From Datnioides undecimradiatus (lineage: Eukaryota > Chordata > Actinopteri > Lobotiformes > Datnioididae): DNA of 64,000 bases. Within the stretch, counting starts at the first letter, position 1, and the number at the start of each line of letters is the position of its first letter. The notes below the pieces were generated by a model. That model was not told where the DNA came from. It did no database searches and worked only from the letters and a program-made list of their open reading frames with translations. The DNA is taken from the NCBI GenBank assembly GCA_008933995.1, contig WARS01000090.1, forward strand, positions 3,047,501-3,111,500, in the 5' to 3' direction. The position numbers and the translations under genes are program-made. Positions 36,501-48,521 of this stretch are shown in pieces.

Positions 36501-38294
36501 TCAGATATCTACTTTGACAACTTCATTATCACCTCTCACAAGGAGGTGGCTGACCGCTGGGCCTCTGACAGCTGGGGGCTGAAGAAACTGGTGGCCAGCG
36601 CTAACGAGGTTAGTGATGTTTTGTAAGAGCAACAGGAACACAGGACAGCAGCTGAACAGACACATCCATTGTCACTCTGTGCGTGTAATTCAGCACTGGG
36701 CTGTCGGTTTCTGTCAGAGGAAGGCTCATGAATGCTCACTGTCTGCTCTCCTTCTCTGGTCCCTTGTCTTCCCTCCCCAGCCGGGGGTTTTCGCTCAGCT
36801 GATGATGGCCGCAGAGGAACGGCCATGGCTCTGGGTGATCTACATCCTGACAGTCGGCCTGCCCGTAGGACTGACTGTGCTCTTCTGCTGGCCAAAGGTG
36901 CGCTGTGTTGCCGTATGTTTTCACAGCCTTAGACAGAAGCACAGCAGAAAACCTTCAAACCTAACTGTGATCCCACCTGATGTTCGTGTCCTAGAAATCT
37001 GACGATGAGTACGTGTACAAGAAGGTGGACCTTCCCCAGGCTGATGTAGAAGGAGAGGAGGAGGACGACGAGGAGGAAGAAGAGGAGGCAGCTGCGGACG
37101 AGGAAGACAAAGCAGCCGAGGCTACAGAGGGAGCAGCAGCTGCAGGTAAGAGGGTCAAACACAGAACATCACGCACTTTGCTGCTGGTGTCGTATTTTCA
37201 CTGCTACATTGGTCGAGTCGTATTTCTTTGTCCGCACTGTGATCACCTCTGCTCTCCTTCTCTCAAAAGCAACAGAGGAAGCTGAGGAGGACGAGGAGGA
37301 GGAGGATGCGGCTGATGCTGGAGGTGACAATCTAGACGGGGACGGGGATGAGGAGGAGGAGGAAGAGGAGGAGGAGGAGGAGGAGAGCAAAGCTCCAGAG
37401 AGAACATTAGAGGATGAGGTTGGTGTCATTTGAAGTTACTCTGACCTGAACAGCAGCATGAGTGTGCAGTTCCTCAGATCTCACCACCTATTTCCTCCTT
37501 ATTTCACTTTAGCTTCATCTTTACAGCTTTAAATTTAACTTCAGGATTCCTGCCTCTACCCTTATTAGATACGATTGCCAAAAACTCAATTATTACTGTA
37601 CCAGATTTAAAAGTTAAACACAGAGTTAGAACATCATGACCTTATTTTCAAAACCAAAACAAGGCTCTCAGTTTAACGTGAACTGTGCTTCATGCTGCTT
37701 TGACACAAGAAGCGGCACTAAAAGACATGACCCCATGTGTCTGCAGGTCCTTAAAGGTCTTAAATGCTTCAATCGGGGTTGGATAGATCAATACCTAAAG
37801 TTACCTCGGTTTCATGCAACGCCCTCATTAGTGTTGCACTCCATCATTATTGATGCAGCGCCGAATGCATGGATATACACATCCATGTATTTGTACTTTA
37901 GTGAGAACACCTAGTCATAATTCTTATTGCTATACTCCATTATATGCTGACCCTCAGGCGCCACGTTCATATATTATTTTATTCATATGTTGCCTTCTCT
38001 CATGCCCTCCTGCAGACAACACACTGATCGGGATCTCCCCTCTGTTTAGACTAATTCATTTCTCTGATAGTGTGTCCTTGTCCTGGTGAGAAATGTGCAC
38101 AGTCAGGGAGCCTGGCTGCCCTTATGTTCATTAGCAATCATCATGTAGTATTTTACATTTAAAATTCAGACATTTGCTACGCCTCGTTCATTAAATTTGG
38201 CTCCAATTCTGTCCTGCAGCCGAAGGAGGGAGGAGACGTCACCGAAGAGAGCCACAAACAAGCCGTGAGAAAGAGGAGGGTACGGAAAGACTGA
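33569..38294 (+). CDS. clgn: calmegin (calnexin-family ER lectin chaperone)
   Basis: A type I ER membrane chaperone for glycoproteins; in mammals calmegin is needed for sperm-surface protein folding. Coding exons are 33569-33829, 33994-34067, 34263-34321, 34733-34874, 35051-35132, 35326-35518, 35614-35803, 35895-36008, 36100-36256, 36393-36608, 36781-36897, 36995-37145, 37270-37418 and 38220-38294. Phases agree and give 659 aa (human CLGN about 610). There is a signal peptide at about residues 1-24, then an acidic stretch. The lectin domain has [24 protein letters not shown] and [19 protein letters not shown] with its cysteines. Four type-1 P-domain repeats ([30 protein letters not shown]) precede four type-2 repeats ([32 protein letters not shown]). 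One membrane helix follows [12 protein letters not shown]. The cytosolic tail is very E-rich and ends VRKRRVRKD. That end, EVADRWA and FCWP favour calmegin over calnexin. Confidence 0.95.
37530..37605. repeat. diverged fragment related to the 39331-40349 transposon
   Basis: In the last clgn intron, 'taacttcaggattcctgc', 'ccaaaaactcaa' and 'ctgtacca' recur in the same order as at about 40085-40160 inside the downstream transposon. By eye identity is around 70 percent over 75 bp. No ends could be seen. Confidence 0.55.
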
Positions 38295-39300
38295 GGAGGT
38301 GAAGCCCACGCCTGCTGTCTCCTTTCTCCCCCGGTGTGGAGGAGGTGGAAGGGCCATCTCTGCTGCGGCTCCCCCCTCTCCGGGCGGAGCGGCATGTATT
38401 TCCTCCAAACCACCTGGTAGCCTGCGGTCACCCCGGCTGCCCCATCCACGTCTCCCCCATGCCTCAGCTACACCCATCACAGGTCCGCAGTCTCCCAAAC
38501 CACTTCCCGTATCAACCTTTGCCTCGTCTAGTCTCTCCCTCCTGTCTGCTCGTTGGACTATCAAATGAATCCCCTGGAGATTTTCTGCATTTAGCTGTTT
38601 TTTTCCTCCTCCACCCTGAGCTTCCACGCTTCCTCCATCCTTCTTTCTTCTCTAAGCCATTGCTGTCAAAATGCCTGTCAGTCTCAAAAGCAGCCTCTTC
38701 CACCTCTGTTCCTGCCCCCCGCCCCCCCTTGTCTCTGCTGTCAGTCTTCCCCCTGAATATATGCCATCGTAGACCCACCAGTCTGTCTCCTCCGTGAGCA
38801 AAGGCAGCAGAGAGCGCACGCTGCTGCTGTCGGCTCCGGTTGTTCGTACCATTTATACCATATCATAGGGGCTACATCTCAGAACTTAGACTTTATTCTC
38901 GTGTCCTTCGTTTTAAAGAACATGTTCGAGGACGCAGTTCGGCAGAGTTCCTTCCTCGTTCGAAATTGTTCGGGTTTTTAAAGAACGGGCCAGCAGGAGA
39001 GGACGCCAGGCGGCGAGGACAGGCTGTTTGAGATGTTACCGCAGTGACAGGACGTTTCAGCTGACGAGTCGCCTCAGCTTAGGTTTAAGTTTACCTCTTT
39101 GAGAAAAAAAAAAAAAAAAAATGGATGTTCTATTTAGATTTTAGATAGTTTGTAAGGAGCATCAGTTACTTTCATGTGTGTTTTTTACTAAGTTATAGCA
39201 ATTTAAGAATTGAGGATTAGCACTGATAACCCTATTTATCGGTTTGTTTTTAAATTTGTTTTATGCCAGTATGAATAAAGATTTAATAATGCAGTGTTTT
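38295..39300 (+). other. clgn 3' UTR
   Basis: About 1 kb between the clgn stop and its poly(A) signal. It is pyrimidine-rich over 38300-38800 and has an A19 homopolymer near 39103-39121. Open frames in it are compositional and have no homology. Confidence 0.65.
39274..39279 (+). terminator. clgn poly(A) signal (AATAAA)
   Basis: The context GAATAAAGATTTAATAATGCAGTGTTTTGAGTG has the signal followed by a GT/T-rich element at the usual spacing. It lies about 980 nt past the stop. Confidence 0.7.
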
Positions 39301-39330
39301 GAGTGACTTGAGGCAGTTTTCTTATATTTA

Positions 39331-40349
39331 CCGTATTTCCTCAAAACAACGACCGGGGGGCCTTGATTGACCTCAGCCGCTGAGGGTGCCAGGCCTTTAT
39401 TTCTAATTCTATCTGACTGATTAGTTTGTTTGGTCCCATTTTAGTTGTTTTAGTCATCCTTACCTTCCCACAATTACCAATTACCAGTGAGCCGCGCTTG
39501 TGCCTGCTTCATGACCATTACTCACAACTGTGGCTATCGCTAATTGATTAATTAATGATTAATCTTTATAACGTATTAAGAGGAAAGTAATGGTTCCAGT
39601 ACAGATGAAAAAATATAAAATTCACCATTCATAACTTATTTAATATTAAGTTCATAAATTTCCCTCCGGGGACAGCACAGTCAGTGAAATAGTGAAACAA
39701 GCTAACCGGACAGTGTTTCACCATGACTCCTCACGTCCACCTTATCATTCACTCGCAGCCACATCCTCAAACTCTGTGTGTAGGCTGGTCTGAGCTCACA
39801 CCCTTTATAAGTAACAGTGTATGCGTGCAGGAAAGAAGCGTGGATGTTTTTTGTGCATACACCTTGTTTACGCATCTGGTTCCAGGTCTGTGTCACAAAT
39901 GTTGATACATTGTCTCTACACAAGCTAACACATGGCTGCCGCTTCATCGTCTACTGCTGAGCGATGATGGACGTTCCCACCACGCCCCTCTGGCGTTATC
40001 AGTGTAGGCCTATAGTAAAAAGTTAGCGTGTTAAGTGTGTTGCTAAAGAATCCATTGGCGATTACAAGCAGAAAGGTATTAATCTTAACTTCAGGGTTCC
40101 TGCATGTACCCTCATTAAGCTGTTGCCACAAAACTCAACACTTCCTGTACCAAATGTAAAGCTCTGCAGCATTTCAGGGGACAGAATCACTTCACTTCTG
40201 AGTTGGCCTGCACATTACAGAAAAGACGCCAAGAGTGTATGCACCCTTATATTTTTCTGGGCCTCTATTTGGGGCCAGCCTTTATTTGTCTATGTCAACC
40301 ACACCTCTGGCTATTATTTAACTACCGGCTTTTGTTTTAGGAAATATGG
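39331..40349. mobile_element. non-autonomous TIR DNA transposon, about 1.02 kb, TA-flanked
   Basis: The left end begins CCGTATTTCCTCAAAACAA. The right end, reverse-complemented, begins CCATATTTCCTAAAACAAAA. They form a terminal inverted repeat of about 24 bp with few mismatches, and the CCGG that follows is also shared. Both sides are flanked by TA (39329-39330 and 40350-40351), as expected for a TA target duplication (Tc1/mariner or a similar superfamily). No transposase frame is visible. It landed about 50 bp past the clgn poly(A) signal. A related fragment lies in the last clgn intron. Confidence 0.72.
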
Positions 40350-40703
40350 TATGCCACCGTAATGCACATTCTGAGCCTAGGTAAAGTTAAATCAGTGATT
40401 AAGGTAATTTATTAAGACACTGACTCTGTCGGCACTGGATATAAGACAGTACAAATATGAGGGTTTCTGCGGCAAACAGCTGGATCAGAACCTGTGAAAA
40501 CCTCTCATTCAGTCAGCGCACGTCACTGCTTTCCCAGAATATCAGGACCAGCTGAGGTTCGGCTCACAGATTGTTGCCTGGGGAAGATATTGATGCTAAT
40601 TTATTTGTTTTATATTATTGTCTCGAGCTTTTGTAGTTCATGTTCTTGCCAGATGCTGGCAGGTATCCCTGTTTACATTTGTTTGCAAATTGTACATTGC
40701 TCT

Positions 40704-40729
40704 TGAAAATAAAATTATTTAATAAAAAA
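40704..40729 (+). terminator. possible distal plus-strand poly(A) signals
   Basis: AATAAA occurs twice (AAAATAAAATTATTTAATAAAAAAA) and is followed by a T-poor A run. It could end an extended clgn transcript that runs through the transposon, or it may be chance AT-rich sequence. Confidence 0.25.
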
Positions 40730-40855
40730 AAAAACTGTCAAGTCTGATTAAAGATCATTTCACTGAGCTTGATCTAATTTCTCTTCCCATCTCTGACAGC
40801 GCAGTGTTGTTAGTGACAAAACACCCAAAGAAGAGAGTGATCTTCAGCTTTGATT

Positions 40856-42528
40856 TTTATTAAAACAAAAATGTTTAAAGACAAAGGTGCACTGTGTCTA
40901 CACACAGACAGTTGGTACCAAGGTGTGTGTAGGTGGGGCATATTCAGCATGCCAGAAAGAAATGAATGACCTTCTACTGTACAACTGTATTAAATATCAA
41001 AATAACCTCACTTACAGCATATACAATGTTTATACCCTCGCTGACCAATTAGTCCCTTTTGTTAAACAGCACCAGTCCCCTGGTGTTCACGCACCCATTA
41101 CTGCTTTTCAGACATTACACGGACTACTTCTATTTAAAGGGAATACACATTTTTATCCAGATTACCTTATTTTTCCATCTCCCCCTTGCATCCTCAGTCC
41201 TTTTGTCTTCTTTCATCAGTGGCAGCAGCAGCTGGGAGGACACACCCTCCACTCAGCACATTTTACGGTCAAACCCATCCTCTAGCAGGTGATGTATTCC
41301 AGGCCTAGCTGAGTGGATCAATACCACTCAGGGCCTCTTTACTGCATTTGGTCTTGCAGTTAACAGGGAAACAGCATCTCTGTCTTTTCTCCTCATTGTG
41401 TCATTTGGCCTGTTCAGACCCAACCCCCCAGTTATACTGGAGGTCACAAAACATAATAGTGCATTGTTCTCTGAATAAACCCTGCTGCATTTATGACCCT
41501 GCCAATTTCCTTTGTTGCTCTCACCTCACAGGCTGGGCAACAACACTCATTCGCGACAAGACTAATCAAAAGGGCTAGAAACATCACCGATGTTCATTTA
41601 AACCTCCACTTCAACGGAGCGCTAGATTACACAACTTTTAGTTTCTCTGTGCTTTTACTTTAACTGTTGCTGAGCCCCCACTGATACCTATATGTATCTA
41701 ATATCCGCTTCCTAGCGTTACAAAGTTCTCGGTACCTTTACACAGTCTGCATTTCAGTGATTATTGATTACATTAGACACGCTAAACTGTCAAGCATAAA
41801 AGAAACCCAATCAAGAGGTGCGTTACTTTTACATGCAATCCAAATGCATCCTTTAATTTTCGATAATACTCTTCAGCTCGCCGTCTTTTAAACTGAGGAA
41901 TACAGTCGTGCTTTACATATACATGATGACACCCAAGACCTGCCGAAAAACTCAGATCCAGCTGACGTAGAAAATACTTTACAAAAATAAATAATAAAAT
42001 AAACCAGTGTTTAAAACGAGGTTCACGGTCAAACAGTATTTGTAATATCTGAGGTTAGTTTTTGCCCACATTCAGGTCAGTTTGAGACAGGAGCACTGTG
42101 TCAGCGAGTTGGGGAAAACCACAGAAAATCAGAACAGTCCTCCGACAGACAGACTGAGCGGGTAAAACGGAGCAAATGACTTTACAGATACCATTTTGAA
42201 CGAGCGCATTAAGAAGAAACTCAAGGTACACATGACCCTTAACTACAAACTAGGTCTGTTCGGATGATGAAGGGTAAAGTCTACCTCGTCTGTCGTGTGG
42301 AGAGGAAGCTGCAACAAAACAGACCTGGGCAAGAATAACATTAAATTGCTACCTGTGGGGTCAGTATTTACATATTAAATTGTTAGTTTTGACTCAGGTA
42401 GTGAGCTCTAGAGATTACAGAAAACGCCCAGGTCTGCTGAGAAAACAAAACCCCTCTCCATGTCTCCACGGAGGGTTTCCACCACCAGCGACCAGCCTGG
42501 GACTTCACCTTTCCCCCCTGAGGGTAGC
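40856..42528 (-). other. scoc 3' UTR with poly(A) signal at 40856-40861
   Basis: No other gene was recognised between the scoc stop and a minus-strand AATAAA (plus-strand TTTATT at 40856-40861). If that site is used, the 3' UTR is about 1.67 kb. scoc and clgn are convergent, with about 1.5 kb between their poly(A) signals. Confidence 0.55.
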
Positions 42529-45500
42529 TCACTTCCGTTTGCTCTTGGTGTCGGTGGTCTGAAAGACGCTGGAGGCTGACATGAGGTTCTCGATGTACTG
42601 CCCAAGGACCTGGTTCTCAGACTTTAACTTCAGGTTCTCCTCCTTGACTGCATCGACCCGCGCTGACAGGTCTGCACCAAAAATAAAGCAGAAAGGGAGG
42701 CTTAAACACAGAATTCATCGCTGGAGATAAAACCAGGGACATCCACTCATCCAGTCTTTAAATGGCACCCTGTGGAGATGTGACCACTAGTAGCTCTACT
42801 GAGCAACTTTGCCATGACACTGTGTGCCAGCAAAGTTACGAATTATAATTTTTGGTGATGCACAGTGTGTGAAGTGTCTACACTGTGAGAACTTTGTTAT
42901 CATAAAATGGTCACATTTGGTCAAAATAAACTGCCTTTGCCGTCTTGAGTCACAACTGTACCGATGCTTGCTCTTTCTGTCGAGCAGGCTGCTCATCTGT
43001 CCTCTCAATATGCACTCATTAATGAGGTATTTTCATGAGAGGGGAAGCTTTGGGACTGTCTTTAGTCTATATTGTCTGGGTAGTTAATGCTACCTTAACA
43101 GCTGTTTGCTTATATAGACTGAGGTTTCTTGTCCATCTACATAGTTCAAGAATAAATACTAACATTTAGCTGAATGGGTCATTTTAAAATTGGTGTGTAA
43201 GAAGAAAAGGGGCATGCATAGGCGGTTGGCTGGTGACATTTCGCCAAATCAAGCTATACTGGCCATCAAGTTATGCAACTCATCCCATTGTTTACACTTT
43301 GGGTTTTCACCAACAGGGTTTTTCACTTTACTGAGGGAAAAATCTGCCACGCACTGGACAAAACACTGTGTCAATGTGCATGGTATTCAGGAATGTGGAA
43401 ATGCTATGGAAGGAGAGTGTATTAGAGGCAGAGTGAGTGCATTAGCACAGGAACACATTGAGACAGCAAAGTGGTTGAGATGAGGAACAACAGAGAGACA
43501 ACGGCAGCAGCACAGGGAGCTTCCAAGCATCCACTGTTTTAAAACGTCATGCTCAAAAGAGCATGAAAGACATATGTTTTGGTTGTGAGGAGGGAGAACA
43601 AGTGGAGTGTTTGGGGTCTTTTTAAAGATGGTTTATATTAGAGAAAAAGAAAATGACTTCAGTCACATTTTGTGCACCTTTTATCATCCAAGCACAGGCC
43701 TCTAAAGGTCAAATTCAAGACTTAAAAATGACTGGAAGAACAAAGACAAAGCTGAATGTGTGAGTGATGTGTGTGTGTTACCTTCCAGTGTGTGCTGAAG
43801 TTCCAAAACTTGGTTTATTAACCTCGTCTTCTCCTCCATCTCAACCTGGTTCTCCATGTCACCTGAAATAGACACAACCATTCGTGTTATGGACCCAGAA
43901 TTACAACAGATCTTATCTAATCATTATTGCACGAAGCAGACATAAGCTGTCTGCACGCAAACCTACCATCTATGTCACAGTTCATGTTGTACAGCTCGTT
44001 CTCCTGTTTAGAATACAGGGCTGCAGATCCGCTGTCCACTGTGAAAGGAAAAGAACAGACACTGAGCTCTGTAAAGCAGTCATACTTCTGAAAACACAGT
44101 GTTGTAACATGACGAATATTTTAAAAAAGCAAAGCTCCTAACAGTAACAACAAATACTGGAGCTTTTTAAAAACCACCCAACCACCCAGATCCTGACATG
44201 TTTGATCTTGTGATCAGTTAAGTTGGTAGATGATGACCTATGACATATGAGGCCTTATATGTGAAGGATCTAATGACATAAAGTATACAAATCATCACTG
44301 CTGCGGTCTAGTTTAGATCTGTTATGCAAACATGCTACACAATATATTGCTATACGTGAGTCATGTTGAGTCCGCTAAGAAATGAGCGTGGACAGCTGTG
44401 TAAACAGAGTTCAGGCATGTTATCCCTGCCAGCTGAGGGTCTGGATCGATGGTAGCTGGGTGGGGGCAGGCACCGCACCCAGGACCAGGATGTGAGACGA
44501 TGCTGCCAACTGCTGACATACAAAAGTAACACTGAAATGACTTGACTGTTGAGAAACCAACCCATCCATGATGTTTAGACTTTAGTGTGTTTAGTCTCGA
44601 TCACGAACTGCAGTTCGTTCACTAGCACGGCTAATCTCAGCTGCCCCTCATTGCCGTAAACAGAGATTGAACAAACTCAACAACAAAGCCGTAACAGTAC
44701 TTGTAAAAAAACGCTTTGACATCTAATGTAACACAGTGGGCTGATCATCATGGAGGCTGCCATTCACCTTTATGGCGAAAAAAATAACAAAAACAGATCG
44801 GGTGTCCGACAATGGGCGCCTGTCCGTTAGCTGTGTAAGCTAACTATCTTTGAGGCTAGCTGCGCCAACAGACCGGCAACAAAACGTAACTATTTCAAAA
44901 ACAAATACGAGGTTCGTGTCTAAAGACAGGAAACCAATTTTTAAACAGCCAAGTATTATATTTATGTAGAAGATAAATACATTGTGCAACGCATAACGGC
45001 CAGAGTGCGGCTAACTGCTAGAAGCTAGCCGCTGCTGCTAGCTATCTTTAGCCTCAAATGGAAAACGTACCGCTGCGAGTTAGCTTCTCGCGACTTCCTG
45101 TTAAACAGAAAAACAGCTAGCACGTGCCGCTGTTTTAACTCACCCAAAACAAGAAATGTCTCCTCCGTTTAGCGGAGTCTCCTTGTAAACAGACTAGAGG
45201 CTCTGATGCGGTGATGAGTAGATGATGATGATGACTGCTGTTACTTCACCCATCAACATCGTCATTACCACGTCACTGCATGTACGCGACTACATCAACC
45301 GACAGGGGGAGCAACTGCCGCACTCCCGCCGCACACGCGTACACGCGCGTGCGCTTGCTGCAGTCCTAACAGATGCTCAGGCGTTCAGTCATTCCCTCTG
45401 GTCGCAAATCACACACATACGCAGTTATAGCAGCAGTTGGCAATGAAAACCTGACCAGCAATGTCAGCCCCACCAGACCTTCGAGTGCGTGTTTGTGTGT

Positions 45501-48471
45501 GCGTGTGCGCGCGCGCGCATCCAGCTCTCTTTCTGTCCATCTGTCTGCATGCATGCATGCACGGAGTGGTTGCCGGTCGGTGTGAACATTAATATATACA
45601 TGTCTGTGTGTGGTATCTTTGCAGCCTCTGCGCTGCGTCTCTGCTCGCTCTGAGGAGTCCATATGCTGCCTCTTGTTAGCCAAACCAAACCCTGGGGGAC
45701 ACTGCTGCTTCAGCCAACAGCCCTCTATGACCAGACTACTCTCAGTCTCTTACTCACCCTCTCTTTTGCTCTCTTGCTGTGTGTGTGTTTACCAAACCCT
45801 GTCAGCTATCACTGGGTGAAAAGTGCCAAAACCGTAGCTCCCCCAGATACAAACATTTCTAAATATACTCTCCAACTTGTTCTGAATGACAATTTATCAA
45901 TGACAAAGCTATAAACACATAATAAATCCAAGCTCTTAATCATTTTACAAGTTAAGATTTAGGGGTCTGCAGAGATTTGTAGGAGACATATCTTTATGAA
46001 CAATCAATTTAATGTATAGACTACATCTCACAAGCTGAATTTCTTGATATCTAATTTATCTGGTGAGAAATGTTTGAATTGCATCAACTAGAGGTTGAAC
46101 CAATGAGAAAGCTACAGAAAGTACATAACATGAAATACCTGCCTGCAATACGAGAAAGTAATCTTAGTTCCAGGTCCACATTTTCTTGCCTTTTTTCAGG
46201 TTTTGTCAAAGCTGTCACCGTGACAATCATCAAAAGTCACCAGGAAACGCCATCATTTGATTACACTTCAACACACGACTTAAGATCATTTAACACACAC
46301 TGTGAACTTGTCTCTTTGGAATGATGGCACGTCCCTGTTCGCATGTTGGACTTCATTTACTTTACAGTCAGCCGCCTGCATCATTTGCCAAGTTCAAGAA
46401 TGAACTTTTATACTTAACACATATTAAAAAAATTGATTCTGATTCTTAATTCACCTGGATTTTAGACATTACAGACATTAGGCTATAGAGGCTATAGAGG
46501 TAAAAACCTGTTGAAAATTCAGGGGGTTATTTTATTGCTTATGAAGTTATAATTTTTTTGTTAGAGATTGTTGAAGTTTGTATTTTTTGTTCTTTAAATC
46601 GTTGCATAGTTGTCCTTTAAAGTTGCAATTTTAATATTTTTTATATTTATGTATCAAATGACAGTGTAAAAGAGGTCACATCTGCTAATTAGCCTACAAA
46701 AGGATAATGACCTGAATCTGAAGTTCCCCCTTGCCTTTACAGAGATATACAGCAAGTTTCAGCTCACTGCTTCGCTGCCTGGACCACAACTTTATTGTTT
46801 TAGTTCACTCTCAGCTGTTTTCAGAGAAAGCCATTTAAATAATCCACTATCCACCACTTGCTCAGCACCAAGCAGCAGACAGACCGTGAGCAATTAGCTT
46901 GTGAATTGTGGTAGAGTGGAGCATTTAGCTGCTATGGAGCCAATATTTCCACCATATTGGCCCCAAGTGGCCAAAAAAACCCACCCCACATCCCCTCATA
47001 CTCCAGCTTTGCTCAGTTGGGGATTTTGATGAATAGTTTTGGAGATAATTTGACATTTGAAAAGCTCATCTGAGATCTCATTTTTTAAATTTATTTTCTT
47101 AAATCTGCACTCCAGCTTATATCAATCAAACTGGTGTTGGGCTGTTTTGATAAAACACCTCAAAATGTTTACATTTTCATAAATCATATACTTTAAAAAA
47201 AAAAAAAAATGCATACTCATGTCAAACTGGTCCTGGCTTTAAAAATGTAAAATGAACAGCTGTCATATTTTTTTTATATTTAATTAGTATATTTTTTTTT
47301 GCTTTTCTTTTCATGCAAAGAGCAGTGATGGCAGGATAAACAGTGTGTGTTGATTCTAATGTTTGCCTGAAGGACACTCAGATCTAAAATGTAAGCGTTC
47401 ACATTTTTATGTAATGCTCTGTGTCATTTTCTTCATTTTGTGGTTTCAAATTTCCTCTTATCTCCAACTAGTTGGCTATTATTGAATCTTGTGACCCTGT
47501 CTTGTGCAATCTCTCAAGCATTATCTTGAATTGTGCTCACGTGGTCCAAAAAAGTCTTAAAACATTGATTATGGTGATGACTTTTGTCATTAAATAGTTT
47601 TGTTGTTGGCATGGCATTGGCACCGGCCAGTTGACAGGAAATGTAAAAACCCAAGCTTCTGAACAGCTGCAGGCTGTTTTAATCTCAATTGTGAATGAAC
47701 TAGATGGAGTTTAGGACCATGTGGCACAGAGCTCACCTTACCATATTCACGCATATTCAAAATTTGAGTGTTTGCTTCATTGTGATGGAGATGTGGTCAC
47801 TCACTCAAATAGACAGATAATTGATATCTGATACAAAGCTGGAGATACTGGGTGCTGATCATTCATAGTAAGGTTTTAAAATGGGAAGGGATTATTATGA
47901 TAAACATTTAATCTAACGCATTTTGACCTCATGTATCAAATATCACTCAACGATAATGTCTGTGTCTTTGTTTGCACACAAATGTGTATCAGAGATCAGA
48001 AAACAAAGCGATGCAGCTTTGACAGGGGCCACACCTCAGTCCTGTCACAGCACAACACACCAGCGCAGCCACTCTGGTTTTACAAGCTGTTGGTTTCTGC
48101 CTCGTTGCCCTTTGTTCAGTCGCATACTTGTGACAACTGCCTTAACTGCCTGTCATGTGCACCGTCATTTACAACAGAAAGAGCACGTCTGCAATGTAAC
48201 CATGAAGAGTGAGGCCGTCTGTGGCAGTTTCTCTGCACAAAACACAGAAATGCAATTTAGATCTATTAAGAGGGATTTTTAAAAACATGTTAAGAATGTT
48301 TGTGAATGCTTTGACTGGTTCCTCAGCTGCAGATAAGGGGACCTGTCTGACCATGAGGTACCATAAATAAATAAATAAACCTAATGAATAGTCCCTCGAG
48401 GCTTTACCTGTGTCATCTGCCAGGGAGATGTTAGTGAACGTCCCGTCATCCTCATCCACCTCGGCCTCCAT
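42529..48471 (-). CDS. scoc: short coiled-coil protein (SCOC), long form
   Basis: A small Golgi-associated coiled-coil protein known in mammals to bind ARL1/ARL2-family GTPases and to act in autophagy control. Coding exons in transcript order are 48471-48408, 44038-43967, 43862-43782 and 42671-42529, giving 119 aa. The N-terminal exon encodes [20 protein letters not shown], matching the [10 protein letters not shown] block of mammalian long forms. The next exon includes an internal ATG ([14 protein letters not shown]) corresponding to the short-form start in mammals. The rest ([19 protein letters not shown], then [20 protein letters not shown], then [20 protein letters not shown]) is nearly identical to human and forms a continuous heptad coiled coil. 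It ends TDTKSKRK. All borders are GT/AG. The ATG at 48471 was chosen because upstream in-frame sequence has no ATG. Adjacent to clgn as in human 4q31.1. Confidence 0.95.
45144..45215 (-). promoter_or_regulatory. probable alternative first exon/promoter of scoc short form
   Basis: On the minus strand, sequence ending at 45144 abuts a consensus donor (GG|GTGAGT) and is preceded by a CpG-containing stretch. Splicing it to the exon at 44038 would make an mRNA whose first good ATG is the internal one in that exon. This yields an 82-residue-class SCOC, as in mammals. Inferred from splice signal and family knowledge; the start site is not visible. Confidence 0.4.
45216..48407 (-). other. long scoc intron
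   Basis: Intronic sequence between the long-form first exon and the downstream exons. It has a mixed (GT)n(GC)n patch at 45489-45520 and a likely dispersed repeat near 46.7-47.0 kb. No other gene was recognised. Confidence 0.6.
46670..46990. repeat. likely dispersed fish repeat of unknown class
   Basis: The stretch with 'agctgttttcagagaaag', 'aataatccactatccacc', 'agcaccaagcagcagacag' and 'gcatttagctgctatgg' reads like a dispersed sequence seen repeatedly in percomorph genomes. This is recognition from memory; no ends, inverted repeats or target duplication were found. Confidence 0.35.
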
Positions 48472-48521
48472 GGCCGGAGCCTCCTTTTCTTCCTCCAGCT
48501 TGGTTTCCTTTTGGTTTTGTT

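Noticed and set aside
36991-37429. Minus-strand serine-rich open frames opposite clgn
   Set aside because: They are shadows of the GAG/GAA coding repeats of clgn exons.
33569-38294. Calling this gene calnexin (canx)
   Set aside because: Lectin and P-domains fit both, but the C-terminal [13 protein letters not shown] after the membrane helix, EVADRWA, and linkage to scoc fit calmegin better.
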